A stretch of DNA of 64,000 nucleotides from assembly GCA_026874595.1 (NCBI GenBank), contig CM049318.1:5779741-5843740 (forward strand). Reading direction: 5' to 3'. Origin of the DNA: Sipunculus nudus (Eukaryota; Annelida; Sipuncula; Golfingiida; Sipunculidae). A program made the translations under genes and the position numbers. Each line of letters opens with the position of its first letter. Position 1 is the stretch's first letter. Below the pieces are notes generated by a model. It saw only the letters and a program-made list of their open reading frames with translations. It was not told the origin of the DNA and ran no database searches. This document shows positions 47,253-57,442 of the stretch, piece after piece.

Positions 47253-48686
47253 TCTGTGGCTACGTTTACGCTTTTTGATTCTTTAGTGCTTTTGTAATCA
47301 TGTTCAGTTTCTCCCGTAAACATTTCGATCCGTGCAGGCCTTTTATACATCAGTTTGGTCATCAACATCTTTGCTCTGAGTCTTTCTCTTAAGCACCTTC
47401 TTATGACTTTTCTTTTTTTTGTATTTTGTTTCGCTTCTTTCCTTGCTCGATGTTTTGCCGCTCTGATTCTTGTAGCAGCTCTTCCCAGTCCAGTTCTGCA
47501 GGGGATAGTGTTGTTTCCTATTGTAGGAAGCAACCTGCTTCTAGTCATTTTCAGCGTAAGTCGGATCTTTCAGTAAGTGCCTTCTTCTAGACTCCCTGCA
47601 GTAATCTGCATGCGGTTTCTTCTTTGATTCCATCTGCAAAGTTTTTTGACTGAGAGTTCACATTCAAGTTAACAACTTAAATGCATTTGACTCAAAATTG
47701 GACTGACAAATTAAATGTTAAGGCGAAATGTGAAAGTTACGAGACAGTGTAACATACGAGACAAAGAATGTCTAGACGCAGAATGCCCAGATTAGAACTA
47801 GTGGAACTATATCTTTCAATTGTTTGAAAAACTTGGTTTTGCATTTTTAGGGAATCTGTGAGCCTATGAAATTGGTGTGGCGTCGTCTGTTGTCTGTCAT
47901 GCGTCATAGCTATCTCAAAAAGGGCAGGAGCTAGCTTCACCAAATTTTTTGCAAGACATCAGTCATATAAAAAATTCTATCAGATTTTGCATATTTCTTG
48001 ACTAACTGCATTTCCTTAGATTTTATAGGAAAAAAGCTAAAAAAACATTTAAAAATGTTCTTCTCCAAAACCATGCTGCCAATTTGTCCGTTCATTTCTC
48101 CCAATAATCCTCCCTGGCAAAAAGAACATATCCCAAATATCCTGACTGATACATCTAGTTTTAACATGCCCTAGTCCGAAACTTGCAGGTCCAAAACCTC
48201 CATTTTGCTGAAATCATAATGACCAAGGTAGATATGCAGGACATAAGAGGATCAATATTAAATCTTAAAAATAAACTTCCATTCACACTCCTAAACTTTG
48301 CACATGTTTGCATTAGGCCTGTAGGCCTTGTTTTAGTGTTAAGACTAATTACCCATGTTTTGTTTCTTCCTTCAGTAGTTGTCTTTACAGGAAATACGTA
48401 ATTTTTTAAAGTTATGGAGGATACTTTCATAATGAACATCTTTAAATCAGCAAAACTCAAAAGAACTGCAAATGTTGGTCAAATTCCTTTATTTCTGGAC
48501 TCCTATCTCGGCCATTTTACAAGCTAGATATATAAAACCTAATATATGTATGAAAGCTCATTACGAGACAAAAGGCAATATTTCATCATTTCAACTTATA
48601 ATGAATCAATAAACAATTAACCCCCATGGACATTATTTTATGGCAATTGTCACACTTTTTGCGGTGTAAGCCATAATTCACAAATT
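47253..48686. other. No identified gene
   Basis: Minus frame 47249-47548 encodes a very basic 99-residue peptide (TRIRAAKHRARKEAKQN); it could be a relic or chance. The remainder (47.6-48.7 kb) is AT-rich and non-coding as far as seen. Confidence 0.35.
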
Positions 48687-48985
48687 AAATGAGACTTACC
48701 TGTAAGATGAAATTTGATTGGAATTCTACCAAAGCATAGCCGAGTATGAAAGGGTCATGTGAGATTACGCCGAGATCTCGCCAAAGTCAATTTTTAAATA
48801 ATTGTGCAGTGGACACCCTCCAAAGAGTGGGAGAAAAAAAGGGAGGGCACGTGACCCTCTCGTACTCAGCTTTGCTTCGGTCAAATTTCAACTTACAGGT
48901 AAGTCTCATTTGTGAATTCTACCTCATTTGTGAATTCTACCTCATCATAGCCTATCGTACTCCAGGGTCACACGAGATGTTTAAA
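48687..48985. repeat. Inverted-repeat cluster at the DIRS 3' end
   Basis: Arm 1 (48687-48759: AATGAGACTTACCTGTAAG, TGAAATTTGA, AAAGGGTCATGTGA) is inverted in arm 2 (48851-48914: CACGTGACCCTCTCGTACTC, TCAAATTTCAACTTACAGG, GTAAGTCTCATT). A direct partial copy of arm 1 follows at 48935-48985 (GAATTCTACCTCATCATAGCC with AGGGTCACACGAGAT). Both orientations contain a perfect 5' splice-site-like CAG|GTAAGT or its complement. The layout matches the terminal repeat plus internal complementary region of DIRS elements. Confidence 0.75.
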
Positions 48986-49459
48986 GCATGTCCACAAACA
49001 AAATTCTACAAAAGTACAAATTTATTGACATAACCATGTTATGGTAATAAAACAAAGAGAGAAAGTGCCTGACATAAACCAAGCAATATTAAAGCACATC
49101 ATTCAAAATACTAAGTGCAAAGGTGCCAGGTTGTATAACTGGATTATTGTTAAAATTGGCTAATGTCTTACTATTAGACCACCCAGCTATTTTAATGCTA
49201 GTACCTAGTGGGACATCACACTGTCTGGCCTTGCTGGTGGCTGCTGATCTACAACTGTGAGGTGTAAAACATTCATGGTGATACCAGCCTGCCTAAGTGT
49301 GTCCTTGATCCACCTTGCTATAGTATCTTTGGAAACTGCATTATGCAGTTTCTTACAAGCAATAAATAGCTTGGTCTCTGTCCCTCTAAGGTCCTTAGTT
49401 TAGTCCTGTTGATGCCTGCTTGCAGCAGAGGTTTTAGCAAAGCCCCTACTTTTAATATA

Positions 49460-50682
49460 CAGTGGAACCCCACAATTACGACCACCTTAGGGACTGAGCA
49501 AAGTGGTCGTAATTTGGGGGTGGTCGTATTTGTGAAACTCTTACCGTGGTCGCATATAAAACGCTGATATTTAATGTGTATCAGAGTTTATCTATTGCAT
49601 ATCTTTAATGTGAATTATAACAAAATATTTTACTTAGCGGAGGACCCTTATCATGAATGTTTTTTTTGTGTGTAGCTGAACATATTTATTCATGATAAAA
49701 ATTAATATACATGTACACATACGTAGTGACTGATGATTTACAAATAATATCACTAAGGCAATATGATTACAACCTACTGATTGCGTATTGAACAAAATAC
49801 TTGGCTGTCATATATTTAGCCTTCCGCTTGAGTATATATTGCGTGCACTTAAGTTTTCCCGCCGCTAAACTGCTGAGCCATTTGGTGCTGACTGCGTGTG
49901 GTGTTGCCGCCTTAATTGAAGCCACTTTATCCTTCAAGGAGAGCTCTTTCAGAGGCATGGTTGCCTAACAGCAAGCAATTTAAATGCAAACTTAACTAGT
50001 AGAGAAATAAACTGACAACGATCTATCAGAAAAGGCAAGTTAATGTGAGGGATTTCCCCCATGCCAGCTTTATTTATACATTTATCTGACTGCTCAATAC
50101 CCAGTGTCAGTAAGGTATGAACACATTAAGGATTAACTAGGTCGTTAATTTTACCAATGAGGATCAAACAATATGTGATGAGTTGAAATATAAAGCCCGC
50201 ATCCCCACACTTAGGATAGCTGTAATACAGGTGATCACTGCATGAGGGGCAATTAGCATCTGACCCAAGGTCAGACCGGATCATTAAGTAATCAGGCCGA
50301 TGGTTACCCTCTTTGATCTATAACCTACAACTCAATGAGTCTCAGCGAAGACACCGAGTCGGGAAGATATGCGGGACCAGATTAACACTCGGGTTAAGAA
50401 ACCTTGTTACCCGCTTTGATCTTTCGTTAAGGGGCCTTTGACAAGACGCAGCCATTGACTCGTGACAGATGTTGTTTCAGTACTTCTCGGCGGTGGTATC
50501 ATTAGCGGGGTCGCATTAGCGCTGGGGCCAGGAAATCTGGTCGTAATTCTGAATTCAGGGGTGGTCGTAATTTTGAGTCATTTTTAAACATAAATAAACT
50601 AAAAAAATTCGGGACCAAGCAAAATGGTCGTAATTGTGGGGTGGTAGCAATTGTGGGGTGGTTGCAAGGCGGGGTTCCACTG
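49460..50682. mobile_element. pogo/Tigger-type DNA transposon, 1.22 kb
   Basis: Inverted ends CAGTGGAACCCC (49460-49471) and GGGGTTCCACTG (50671-50682) are flanked by TA (49458-49459 and 50683-50684), as in Tc1/mariner-pogo elements. Subterminal GGTCGTAATT motifs recur at both ends (49504-49535 and 50538-50660). It contains only a fragment of a transposase N-terminus, so it is non-autonomous. Confidence 0.88.
49767..49958 (-). pseudogene. pogo transposase N-terminal (HTH/CENP-B-like) fragment
   Basis: A 63-codon minus frame reading LSLKDKVASIKAATPH and LAAGKLKCTQYILKRKAKYM. This follows the N-terminal HTH of pogo/Tigger/CENP-B proteins (LslkeKl.iI..., then ..k.GvgktqiqsIlkrK.ey). The second helix is diverged, and no DDE domain follows in the element. 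Confidence 0.65.
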
Positions 50683-51262
50683 TACATGAATTTTCATGAA
50701 ACAATATATCATTAATATCTACCGGTAACATATGCAATGTTTGTAAAAGCTGTCCAGTAAGCAAAGCAAGCAATGTAACCATCTTACAAGTAACCTACTT
50801 TAAACTTGATGACTTGTCATAAGTTGCTAAATGTCTAAGCACAATACTTGTATCCCATATAGCTGTTGTTTTGGGTATCACAGGTTTCAGCTGAAACGCT
50901 TCTTTCATGAACAGCACTATTAACAGGTGCAAGCCTGCCCCTACCCCATCTAGCTTTATAAATATAAACAAAGCTGAGCGCGCTGTATTTAATGAGCTAT
51001 ATCCTAATCCCTAATTGAAAAAATCTGTAAGAAAACCCAAGCACCATGTTTACAGAGGGAGTGTAAGAACTGAAACCCCTTTTGTCACAAAACTTAAACC
51101 ATATACCAATGAATGTGTCATATTTTTTACATGTTCCCTTTCTCTACAACTGCACAATAATGTCCGCAGCTTATCCCTGAATGCCTCTGTCCTGGAGGCA
51201 TTTCCTGACAGACGCCAGGCCCTTAATTTCAAGTGAATGAGTGGATAAACTGCATATGGGTC

Positions 51263-52100
51263 TTATGATGGTGTGAGGCTGGTCCTTGCAGCTACATTGT
51301 AAGCCACCATAACACCCAAATTTTCAGCCACTTCCTGTATAGTGGTCTTTTGTTTTCCTATAAGCTGTGCACACTTTGATACAATATTGTCAACTTTTTC
51401 TTTGGTTAACACCTTAGTCACAGAACTTGAGTCCACAGAAAATCTTAATATGGTTATCTGCTGTGTGGGCTGAAGCACAGGTTTTTTTGGATGCATAATG
51501 AAACCCAGCTCCCTCATGAGGTTGCACATTGCAGTTATATTGTCATAACACTCTTGCAAAGTGTCCCCAATGAGAAAAGTATCATCAATAATGCACTGAT
51601 ATGTCCCTGCTGCCCGAAGGTAGTGAAAAGAGGTTTTAATAATTTGAAAATATGAAAGGCGCCGAGGCTAATCCATTTGGTAATGCAGTAAATTGATATA
51701 AAGATCCCTTGAATCTAAATCTAAGAAACTTCTATCACTTGCATCCACAGGCACAGAATAATATGCATCTTTTAAGTCTGTTGATGCCATGTAGCAGTTT
51801 TTTCTAACCAGCATAAGCATTGTCTGGAAAGTCTCCATCAGAAAGTGTTTATATTCCAAGAACTTATTAAATGCTGACAAGTTGAGTTATCTGACAAGTT
51901 GAGTATAACTCTATGTGAACCATCTTTCTGAGAAAAATATGAATTCTCCATTTGAATATTCACATTTATGTATTACCTCTTTCTATAAAAGTTTAACCAA
52001 TTTCTGCTCAATCACTGTCAATTCTCTATCTGAAAATTGTGTTTGTATTGGAACAAAAACTGTATAGGTTTTTGTGAAAACTCAAGCTTACAGCCTCTTA
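51263..52100 (-). pseudogene. DIRS reverse transcriptase relic
   Basis: Minus-strand pieces in order: ENSYFSQKDGSHRVILNLSD (~51900-51960); FNKFLEYKHFLMETFQTM with KNCYMASTDLKDAYYSVPVD (51668-51880); ALPNGLASAPFIFSNY (~51650-51690) in another frame; then CYDNITAMCNLMRELGFIMH and KPVLQPTQQITILRF (51263-51559). DLKDAYYSVP and the ..LGFiihPeKS..tPtq.itfLGF pattern are DIRS RT landmarks. At least three frameshifts are present and the DD active site falls in one of them. Confidence 0.82.
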
Positions 52101-52735
52101 CTGTCTGTAAAACAGAGGCATCAGAGGTTAAGGATTCCCATTTATCTAGGAATTTAACAATGCTTCCTGCCTGAAACGTATCAGCTTCAAATTTCAGGGT
52201 ATTGATAACTATAGCTTTATCAGCTATGAATAATTGATTTGTGAATCTTACCTCTTCTGAGTCGGATTTCAGAATGTCCACTGTCTTATGTGGCCTTTTG
52301 GTGGGGGGCTTCCCCCTGTTTGCATGGTTTTTGGACAAAAGCTAGCTTTTTGTCTGGGTGTGAGAGGTGTGCGCCGCACTGTAACGACTCCCTGTGCTGT
52401 TCTTGTCAATGTGACCAGCCCCAAAGATTTAGCATGCACAAAAGATTTGTTGCTGTATTCCAGTATCTTTGGAGCCAGCTTACTAGCATCTTCCACCTGT
52501 TTCACTGTGGAATTGATGTCATCGCCGAACAACCATTCCTCACCTGTAGGGTACAGTTTATCCTTACAAATAGGTTTATATCTGTCCATCAGAACAGGTC
52601 TGATTTGTTCCCTTCTGGCCTGATTTAACCAAATGTTGGCACAGGATAACAATATAGTTGCATCCATTAGTGTTTTTATAGCCTCTCCTGTTTCAGCACT
52701 AGACAAAGGCACTAAATGTTTAACAACCCCCTGTA
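52018..52735 (-). pseudogene. DIRS gag-like protein and gag-RT link
   Basis: Frame 52269-52712 reads TLMDATILLSCANIWLNQAR, REQIRPVLMDRYKPICKDKL and LFGDDINSTVKQVEDASK, the helical gag-like block of DIRS elements (..LLghAn..lnq.RR...kP.l....lc.......LFGddl...vk.i). A second frame (52018-52338) continues with AGSIVKFLDKWESLTSDASV, the RT N-terminal lead-in. The 5' end is lost above ~52740. Confidence 0.65.
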
Positions 52736-52740
52736 GTTGA

Positions 52741-53920
52741 TGTGTTTATTTAACTGCAAAATATCTATATACATTTATATATTAAGTGAAACCTGTCTAA
52801 AGGGGACAGTCAAGGGACTCTGTCATTTTGTCTTTAATAGTAAGGTGTCCTTATTAGGCAGGTTAACCTTGGTTGATAACTGAGGGATTATAAATAAAGA
52901 CATCGAACAGCTGCAAGAACGTGTTTATTGTACTATATCAGATTTCATGTACATGTACAACATATTGAAGGACACATATTGCATTCAATAGTCATATAGC
53001 TCGGATAGCATAAGCTCCTGCCTAGGAGTATGCAAAGTGCTACCTGGCTGCTTGTCTAAACTATCCTGGTTCAGCTGTCCAAAAACAATAAATTCAAAGA
53101 TGGCTAGAACTTTGGAACACTCATTTTTATAGATTAATGTAGCTTTAGCCTTAAATATACTTTCTTTGATGATGGTTGTTTGGTATGGTTGGGTTTGATG
53201 TTGAAGGCATCCCAGTGACGGATCCAGAGGGTAAAAAATGGCAGGGGGTTTGGGGGCTGCCTAAGGCTCTCCTTACAAACTGTGAGTGGTAAAATGTGGC
53301 TAGTATAGTAACGATCAGCATCAAGAACTTAAATAATGAATACACTGCAAAAATAGGATTTTATTCTTATTTACAAGTCAACTTAAAGGGGCTCAATCAC
53401 CTATAAAACATGTTGAATAAACACACACAAAAATAGATAATTCTCTTTAAAATAAATCTTATTTGTCAAATATTCCCCTGATATTGTTTGCTTACTCCTG
53501 TAAATGAGTGTAAAAACAGTAGACCAGGTGTGAGCAAATATGTAAATATAATCACAGTGCATGCATCCCCATGCCTCAACATGTGTCAATCAGAAGATGC
53601 CCTGACTGACTTGGCCAAAAATATGTAATACATTTTGCCACTGGCTGAAATCTGGTGTTTGCAGATCACAATCTCCCCTGTCAGGGGGCCTTGTTATGGT
53701 AAACAAATACACATGAACTATGTTGATAATTAACATGCAGAGCTATAACAAGGTGTTTAACAGCCATTTGGAGGTTATGAGACTGTGTCCTAGGATAGGT
53801 ATGGCCAGAAACTTGTGTAAAAAGCAAAACAGAACTGATAGTGTGAAGGAGTAGGTATAATATAGCTCCTGATTATGTCCCTTTAACCCTCATCTTCACC
53901 ATCCTCTGGGTCACAAAGGA
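52741..53920. other. No supported gene
   Basis: Contains an AAACCTGTCTAAAGGGGACAG motif near 52788-52808 that resembles the ends of Tigger-like elements, but I found no partner end. A decayed repeat at 53.15-53.35 kb has a short open frame without a recognised domain. The rest is AT-rich. Confidence 0.4.
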
Positions 53921-53922
53921 TA

Positions 53923-54655
53923 TCAGGTAAAATCATTATTTGTGACTTTCTTCTGGCAAAATTTGACTACTTTTCTAATGTCTACTTTAATATCTCTATG
54001 AATATACATGAGAGACAATGCTGTAAATCTTTCCATACCCATAGTAGACCTCAGGTGGGTTTTTAAAAGTTGCAAAATACTGATGCTCCAACTCGTAACA
54101 GGGAAGATCACACACATTTTTAGAATAGTTTTTACATTAGGATAAAATTCCTGATCACAGTGTTTTAAGGATTCAACAATACTTTTTGGTCTTTGTGATA
54201 CTGGTACATCCCTCCACTTTAATAACCACTGGTGTTTTAATTCAGTTCTAAGCAAAGTTTCTCAGTTTTCCACATATTATATATAAAAGGCAGTTCCTTC
54301 ATCATGCTTGGTACCAGAGTTGCTCCTTGTGCAGCCCTTTCATGCATGTCGGTGTAACAAGTTTTCATTTCAGTTTCCATTTGATCTAAAAAGTTTGCTG
54401 TAACACACACCCTTGAGTACTATACCACCTCAGCTGTCTGAACATTGTTTCGTGTTGTTTGTACTTTACAAACTCTGGGCATTTTCACGTCAATCTCCAG
54501 TTTTTCGCATAACACAACAGCTCTCTCATGAATGGCTGGATGAAATTTGTCAATGTCATCTGTGCTGTCTTTCAGTGTTGGTTGGACAACTTTCACTTGA
54601 CTTAGTGCTTATCCTATGTCTAGGCCACTTTCTTGTAGTGACTTAGAGATTCCTC
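53923..54655 (-). pseudogene. hAT (ZMYM1-like) transposase, C-terminal half
   Basis: One frame at ~54260-54655 reads SLQESGLDIG, DIDKFHPAIHERAVVLCEKL and VKMPRVCKVQTTRNN, then ANFLDQMETEMKTCYTDMHE. The next (53923-54255) reads KWRDVPVSQRPKSIVESLKH and ends with the dimerisation landmark HLRSTMGMERFTALSLMYIH. It is collinear with 59750-60241 (same family, same strand), and the ~5.1-kb Ngaro-like element lies exactly between. A few stops (TAA after LDIG, TAG after TAEVV) mark decay. Confidence 0.85.
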
Positions 54656-54657
54656 TG

Positions 54658-54918
54658 ATTTATGGACGGGCATCAAGGTTTTACTACCTGGGTTCCATTA
54701 AAGTACATTCAGGCAAACAGTCTCAAGCTCGTTTGGCATTCATACCTTATCATACTGCAACCGCACCTTGTCATATCCCATACCTATTCAAGTAACAAGA
54801 CAATTTCTTATGGGAAAATATTGGACCACCACTGGTGGTCCTCCCGGAATTTTAATTCCGATTCTTTATAAAATACAAAATATGGTATGTATGCAATATG
54901 GGGGGACTTAATTCTGCC
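54658..54918. repeat. Ngaro 3' direct repeat, outer copy (~260 bp)
   Basis: Nearly identical to 55332-55591, from ATTTATGGACGGGCATCAAG to the phrase TATGGGGGGACTTAATTC. It contains a perfect 8-bp hairpin (GGACCACC-ACT-GGTGGTCC, 54823-54841) followed by GGAATT-TT-AATTCC. Small changes occur near its end (TATAAAATACAAAATATGG against TATTAACATACAAAATATGG). Confidence 0.9.
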
Positions 54919-55331
54919 CCCATGAACAACAAATCTCAACATCAATTTTAAAATGTCCTTACATGTTTCCTATCAACTATGATAGGCAAAGTAAAGTCCA
55001 AGTGTTACACTGAAATATCAAACCCCAATTTATTTTATATGGTGAAAGTTCAATTAGTTTTGGGTGGTGGAGGGATTTCGCAAGTGGTCGTAGTGGTGTA
55101 ATGGCAACAATTCTGCTGGATGATGCCTGCACCTTGTTTTAATAGGTGTTATGCTGTTTGTGCTGCGGTCGTGGAAGACAATGAAGTCCCTCCTCATTTG
55201 GCCTCGGGCCTTTTTCCGGCATATTTATTACTACGCGAACATTGATCTTGTTTTGGTTTTCCCATGTGAAAACCAAATAACAATTTCATGCCCTACCATA
55301 AATGTCTTATTGACCTGCGTTCACTAATAAT

Positions 55332-55591
55332 ATTTATGGACGGGCATCAAGGTTTTACTACCTGGGTTCCATTAAAGTACATTCAGGCAAACAGTCTCAA
55401 GCTCGTTTGGCATTCATACCTTATCATACTGCAACCGCACCTTGTCATATCCCATACCTATTCAAGTAACAAGACAATTTCTTATGGGAAAATATTGGAC
55501 CACCACTGGTGGTCCTCCCGGAATTTTAATTCCGATTCTTATTAACATACAAAATATGGTATGTATGCAATATGGGGGGACTTAATTCCGC
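55332..55591. repeat. Ngaro 3' direct repeat, inner copy (~260 bp)
   Basis: Second copy of the 54658-54918 repeat, 674 bp away, with the same two hairpins (55497-55515 and just after). Together with the unique 413 bp between the copies this looks like the split direct repeat B1-A2-B2 of Ngaro elements. Confidence 0.9.
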
Positions 55592-55667
55592 CACAGATTG
55601 CAGGGGTGTTCCTTACAGAAAGTAAAGACCGGTCCTGCAATCTTCCCCCCATACTTGAGACTGTTTG
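55571..55667. other. Nested inverted-repeat structure next to the inner repeat
   Basis: TATGGGGGGA (55571-55580) is complementary to TCCCCCCATA (~55643-55652), and inside these GATTGCAGG (~55597-55605) pairs with CCTGCAATC (~55632-55640). Further left, CTTGAGACTGTTTGCC (~55652-55667) is the inverse of GGCAAACAGTCTCAAG inside both 260-bp repeats. The arrangement would fold into a long hairpin in RNA or single-stranded DNA. Confidence 0.7.
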
Positions 55668-55712
55668 CCTTTGTTAAAGTCCATATAATTAATTTTCGCA
55701 GATGAAAAAGTT

Positions 55713-55990
55713 CTTGTACAATAAAAATGAAATACATGTATATGAGGAGACTCGCATCAGTTATCACCATTAAAAGTCCTTATACAACAAAATGAAATAC
55801 ATGTATGTGAGGAGACTCGTATCAGGTATCAGTTATCACCTTTAAAAGTCCTTGTACAACAAAAATGAAATACATGTATATGAGGAGACTCATATCAGGC
55901 ATTAGTTATCACCATTAAAAGTCCTTGTACAACCAAAAGAAATACATGTATATGAGGAGACTCGCATCAGGCATCAGGTATCACCATTAA
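55713..55990. repeat. ~70-bp tandem repeat, four units
   Basis: Units begin near 55713, 55779, 55851 and 55923 with CTTGTACAA-AAAATGAAATAC and share ACATGTATATGAGGAGACTC and TATCACCATTAAAAGTCC. Spacing is 66-72 bp. Confidence 0.85.
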
Positions 55991-56032
55991 ATATGTAATA
56001 AAAAAAAATTATTCCAGATTATATGATCTAGC

Positions 56033-56468
56033 GGTGGCCACTCTTGGGTCCACCATATCATAAATAAAACGCCTAGGGTTCCTGTATCACTATAAAAATA
56101 CTGTGCTAAGACTATAGGATCCTGCTTGAGTTCCATTTATAACCTAGCAAGAACTATGGAGGCCACTCTCGGGTCCTCCCAATAACTATGACACTAAGTT
56201 ATTCCTGTTCATTGCTATATAAGTACAGAGCATGAGACCTGACTGGTTATTATGGTGTCCAGAACGAGGTATAGTATAATGGTCCATTGTTGGCTATCAT
56301 GAGCTATTACTTACACGACCTATGGCTTCTGGTTAACATAACTAATGAACAGGATACCTATGGCTTCTGGCCAACATAACTAATTAACGGGATAGCCAAG
56401 TGTCCACTCACGGGTACACCTGGGAAAAATTTATTTTCTGTCATAAGGAGGCCACTCTGGGGTCCTCC
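56033..56468. other. Four conserved stem-loops with covarying stems
   Basis: A 12-base core CCACTC(T/A)NGGGT occurs at 56038-56049, 56163-56174, 56404-56415 and 56452-56463. Each core is flanked by complementary bases that differ between copies but keep pairing: GGTGG/CCACC, GGAGG/CCTCC, GTGT/ACAC and GGAGG/CCTCC. Core bases are invariant while stem bases change in compensating pairs. Between them a ~42-bp duplication (ACCTATGGCTTCTGG, 56309-56394) is seen. The region lies between the recombinase stop and the direct repeats. Confidence 0.75.
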
Positions 56469-56537
56469 AAATAACTATTCTGTGCTTCTAAGTTAATCAT
56501 GGGCATGAATTTCTAAGCATGAGACCGTTGTATGATG

Positions 56538-57264
56538 TTAGTGCACTGTGTGTAACCGTATGTATGAATGAAATGCATTTGACCGCCACCTGCCCATATC
56601 CCTGATCTGTGAATCGGACAATCCCCTGGCTGCTGCTTCGGTAGCAGCTCCTATCCTAAAGGAATGTCCCCGATATTTCCCGTCTAGTTTTGCTGCAGAC
56701 ACGCATGCCCTGAGCGCTGTATCAAATTTGGATCTAATGAAGGGGGTTCCCCCAGGATATGAGAATAAGGGGCCCGTGATTGTACTGCGATGTCGCAAAA
56801 ATTGAAGGAGTGCGGTGACAGGGCAGAGTCTGTTTCTACGCTGTAAGGTGACTTTCTCTATGGAACCTGCCTGAAGATTCTTGGAACTCCTGATTAAAAG
56901 GCTAATCCTTTCTACCTTTCCATTGCTACTTAAACACCTAACATCTCCAAACTGTAAAACCGTTGTTTTGGCCTTTTCTGACTGTGGCACTAGTTCCCCT
57001 ACTCGGTAAACCCCATGAAAACATGTTAGATACAGTGCTTTAAGTAGGGCTCTGTCATAGTAATCGTAGTTTTCTAGAGAATCTACCAGTTTTTTGTAGA
57101 ACTTCAGATGTGATGGGAAGTCTAGTGTCCAAAGTGGTTGTTTGTCTTTTTGCAGCCCAAACCAATTTTCTGATGGCAGGAGATTCTGTGGGGTCTGTTA
57201 GGGAACGCATCTTGTGCATGTAAGAAATTGCAGAACAATGGGACAGTACAGAGCTACCTGCCAT
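56538..57264 (-). pseudogene. Ngaro tyrosine recombinase
   Basis: Frame 56538-56990 plus a few upstream codons shows the whole catalytic set of a tyrosine recombinase: FHGVYRVGELVPQSEKA (Arg I), a Lys-containing beta-hairpin region (ERISLLIRSSKNLQAG), RGHSFRIGAATEAAARG (HxxR), IRDMGRWRSNAFHSYIRL (GRW with Trp in the His/Trp position, and the nucleophile Tyr in SYIR). The upstream frame 57055-57264 (YMHKMRSLTDPTESPAIRKL) is the N-terminal SAM-like binding part, connected by a frameshift near 57070-57085. Such recombinases integrate a circular cDNA. Apart from the frameshift the domain looks intact. Confidence 0.88.
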
Positions 57265-57442
57265 TGCCTTTGTGTAAAGATTAGTTAAGAAGAGGAATAT
57301 TGTTGCAGCACTGACTGGAGGAGTGCCTTCTCCTCGAAACCTAGACTGGCACAGAATTCCCTAAGCTTACGCCATACGTTGGTATAGGCTCCTCTTGTGG
57401 ATGTTGCCAGCAACTTCTTCAGCAATGAAATGCCTGCCGACT

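Larger units (their letters stand above)
49105..51240 (-). pseudogene. DIRS tyrosine recombinase, split by a pogo insertion
   Basis: The right half (50690-51240, several stops) reads KYDTFIGIW and KFCDKRGFSSYTPSVNMVLG, then ALFIFIKLDGVGAGLHLLI and VTLLALLTGQLLQTLHML. The left half (49105-49455) reads KDLRGTETKLFIACKKLHNA, SKDTIARWIKDTLRQAG and, after a frameshift, CRSAATSKARQCDVPLGTS with IKIAGWSNSKTLANFNNNP. This is the DIRS YR pattern, with the Arg of the HxxR box and the GWS motif. In the usual AGWSN..T...FYN motif the nucleophile Tyr should follow F; here Asn (AAC) stands there, so the catalytic Tyr is lost. Confidence 0.75.
48687..52740 (-). mobile_element. DIRS-like tyrosine-recombinase retrotransposon, broken
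   Basis: Minus-strand order: gag-like (52269-52735), RT (51263-52100), tyrosine recombinase (51240 to 49105, interrupted by a pogo element at 49460-50682), then an inverted-repeat region at the 3' end (48687-48985). DIRS elements have gag, RT/RNase H (often a methyltransferase) and a recombinase bounded by inverted terminal repeats plus an internal complementary region; the hairpin at 48.7-48.9 kb fits the latter. RNase H and methyltransferase are not clearly readable, and the 5' terminal repeat is not found, so the element is deleted and truncated. Confidence 0.75.

Noticed and set aside
52785-52900. Second Tigger-like element from the CTGTCTAAAGGGGAC motif
   Set aside because: No matching inverted end and no TA-flanked boundary could be found.
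55713-55990. Hammerhead ribozyme, because of CTGATG-like strings in tandem repeats
   Set aside because: The conserved CUGANGA...GAAA core is not present in the right order on either strand.
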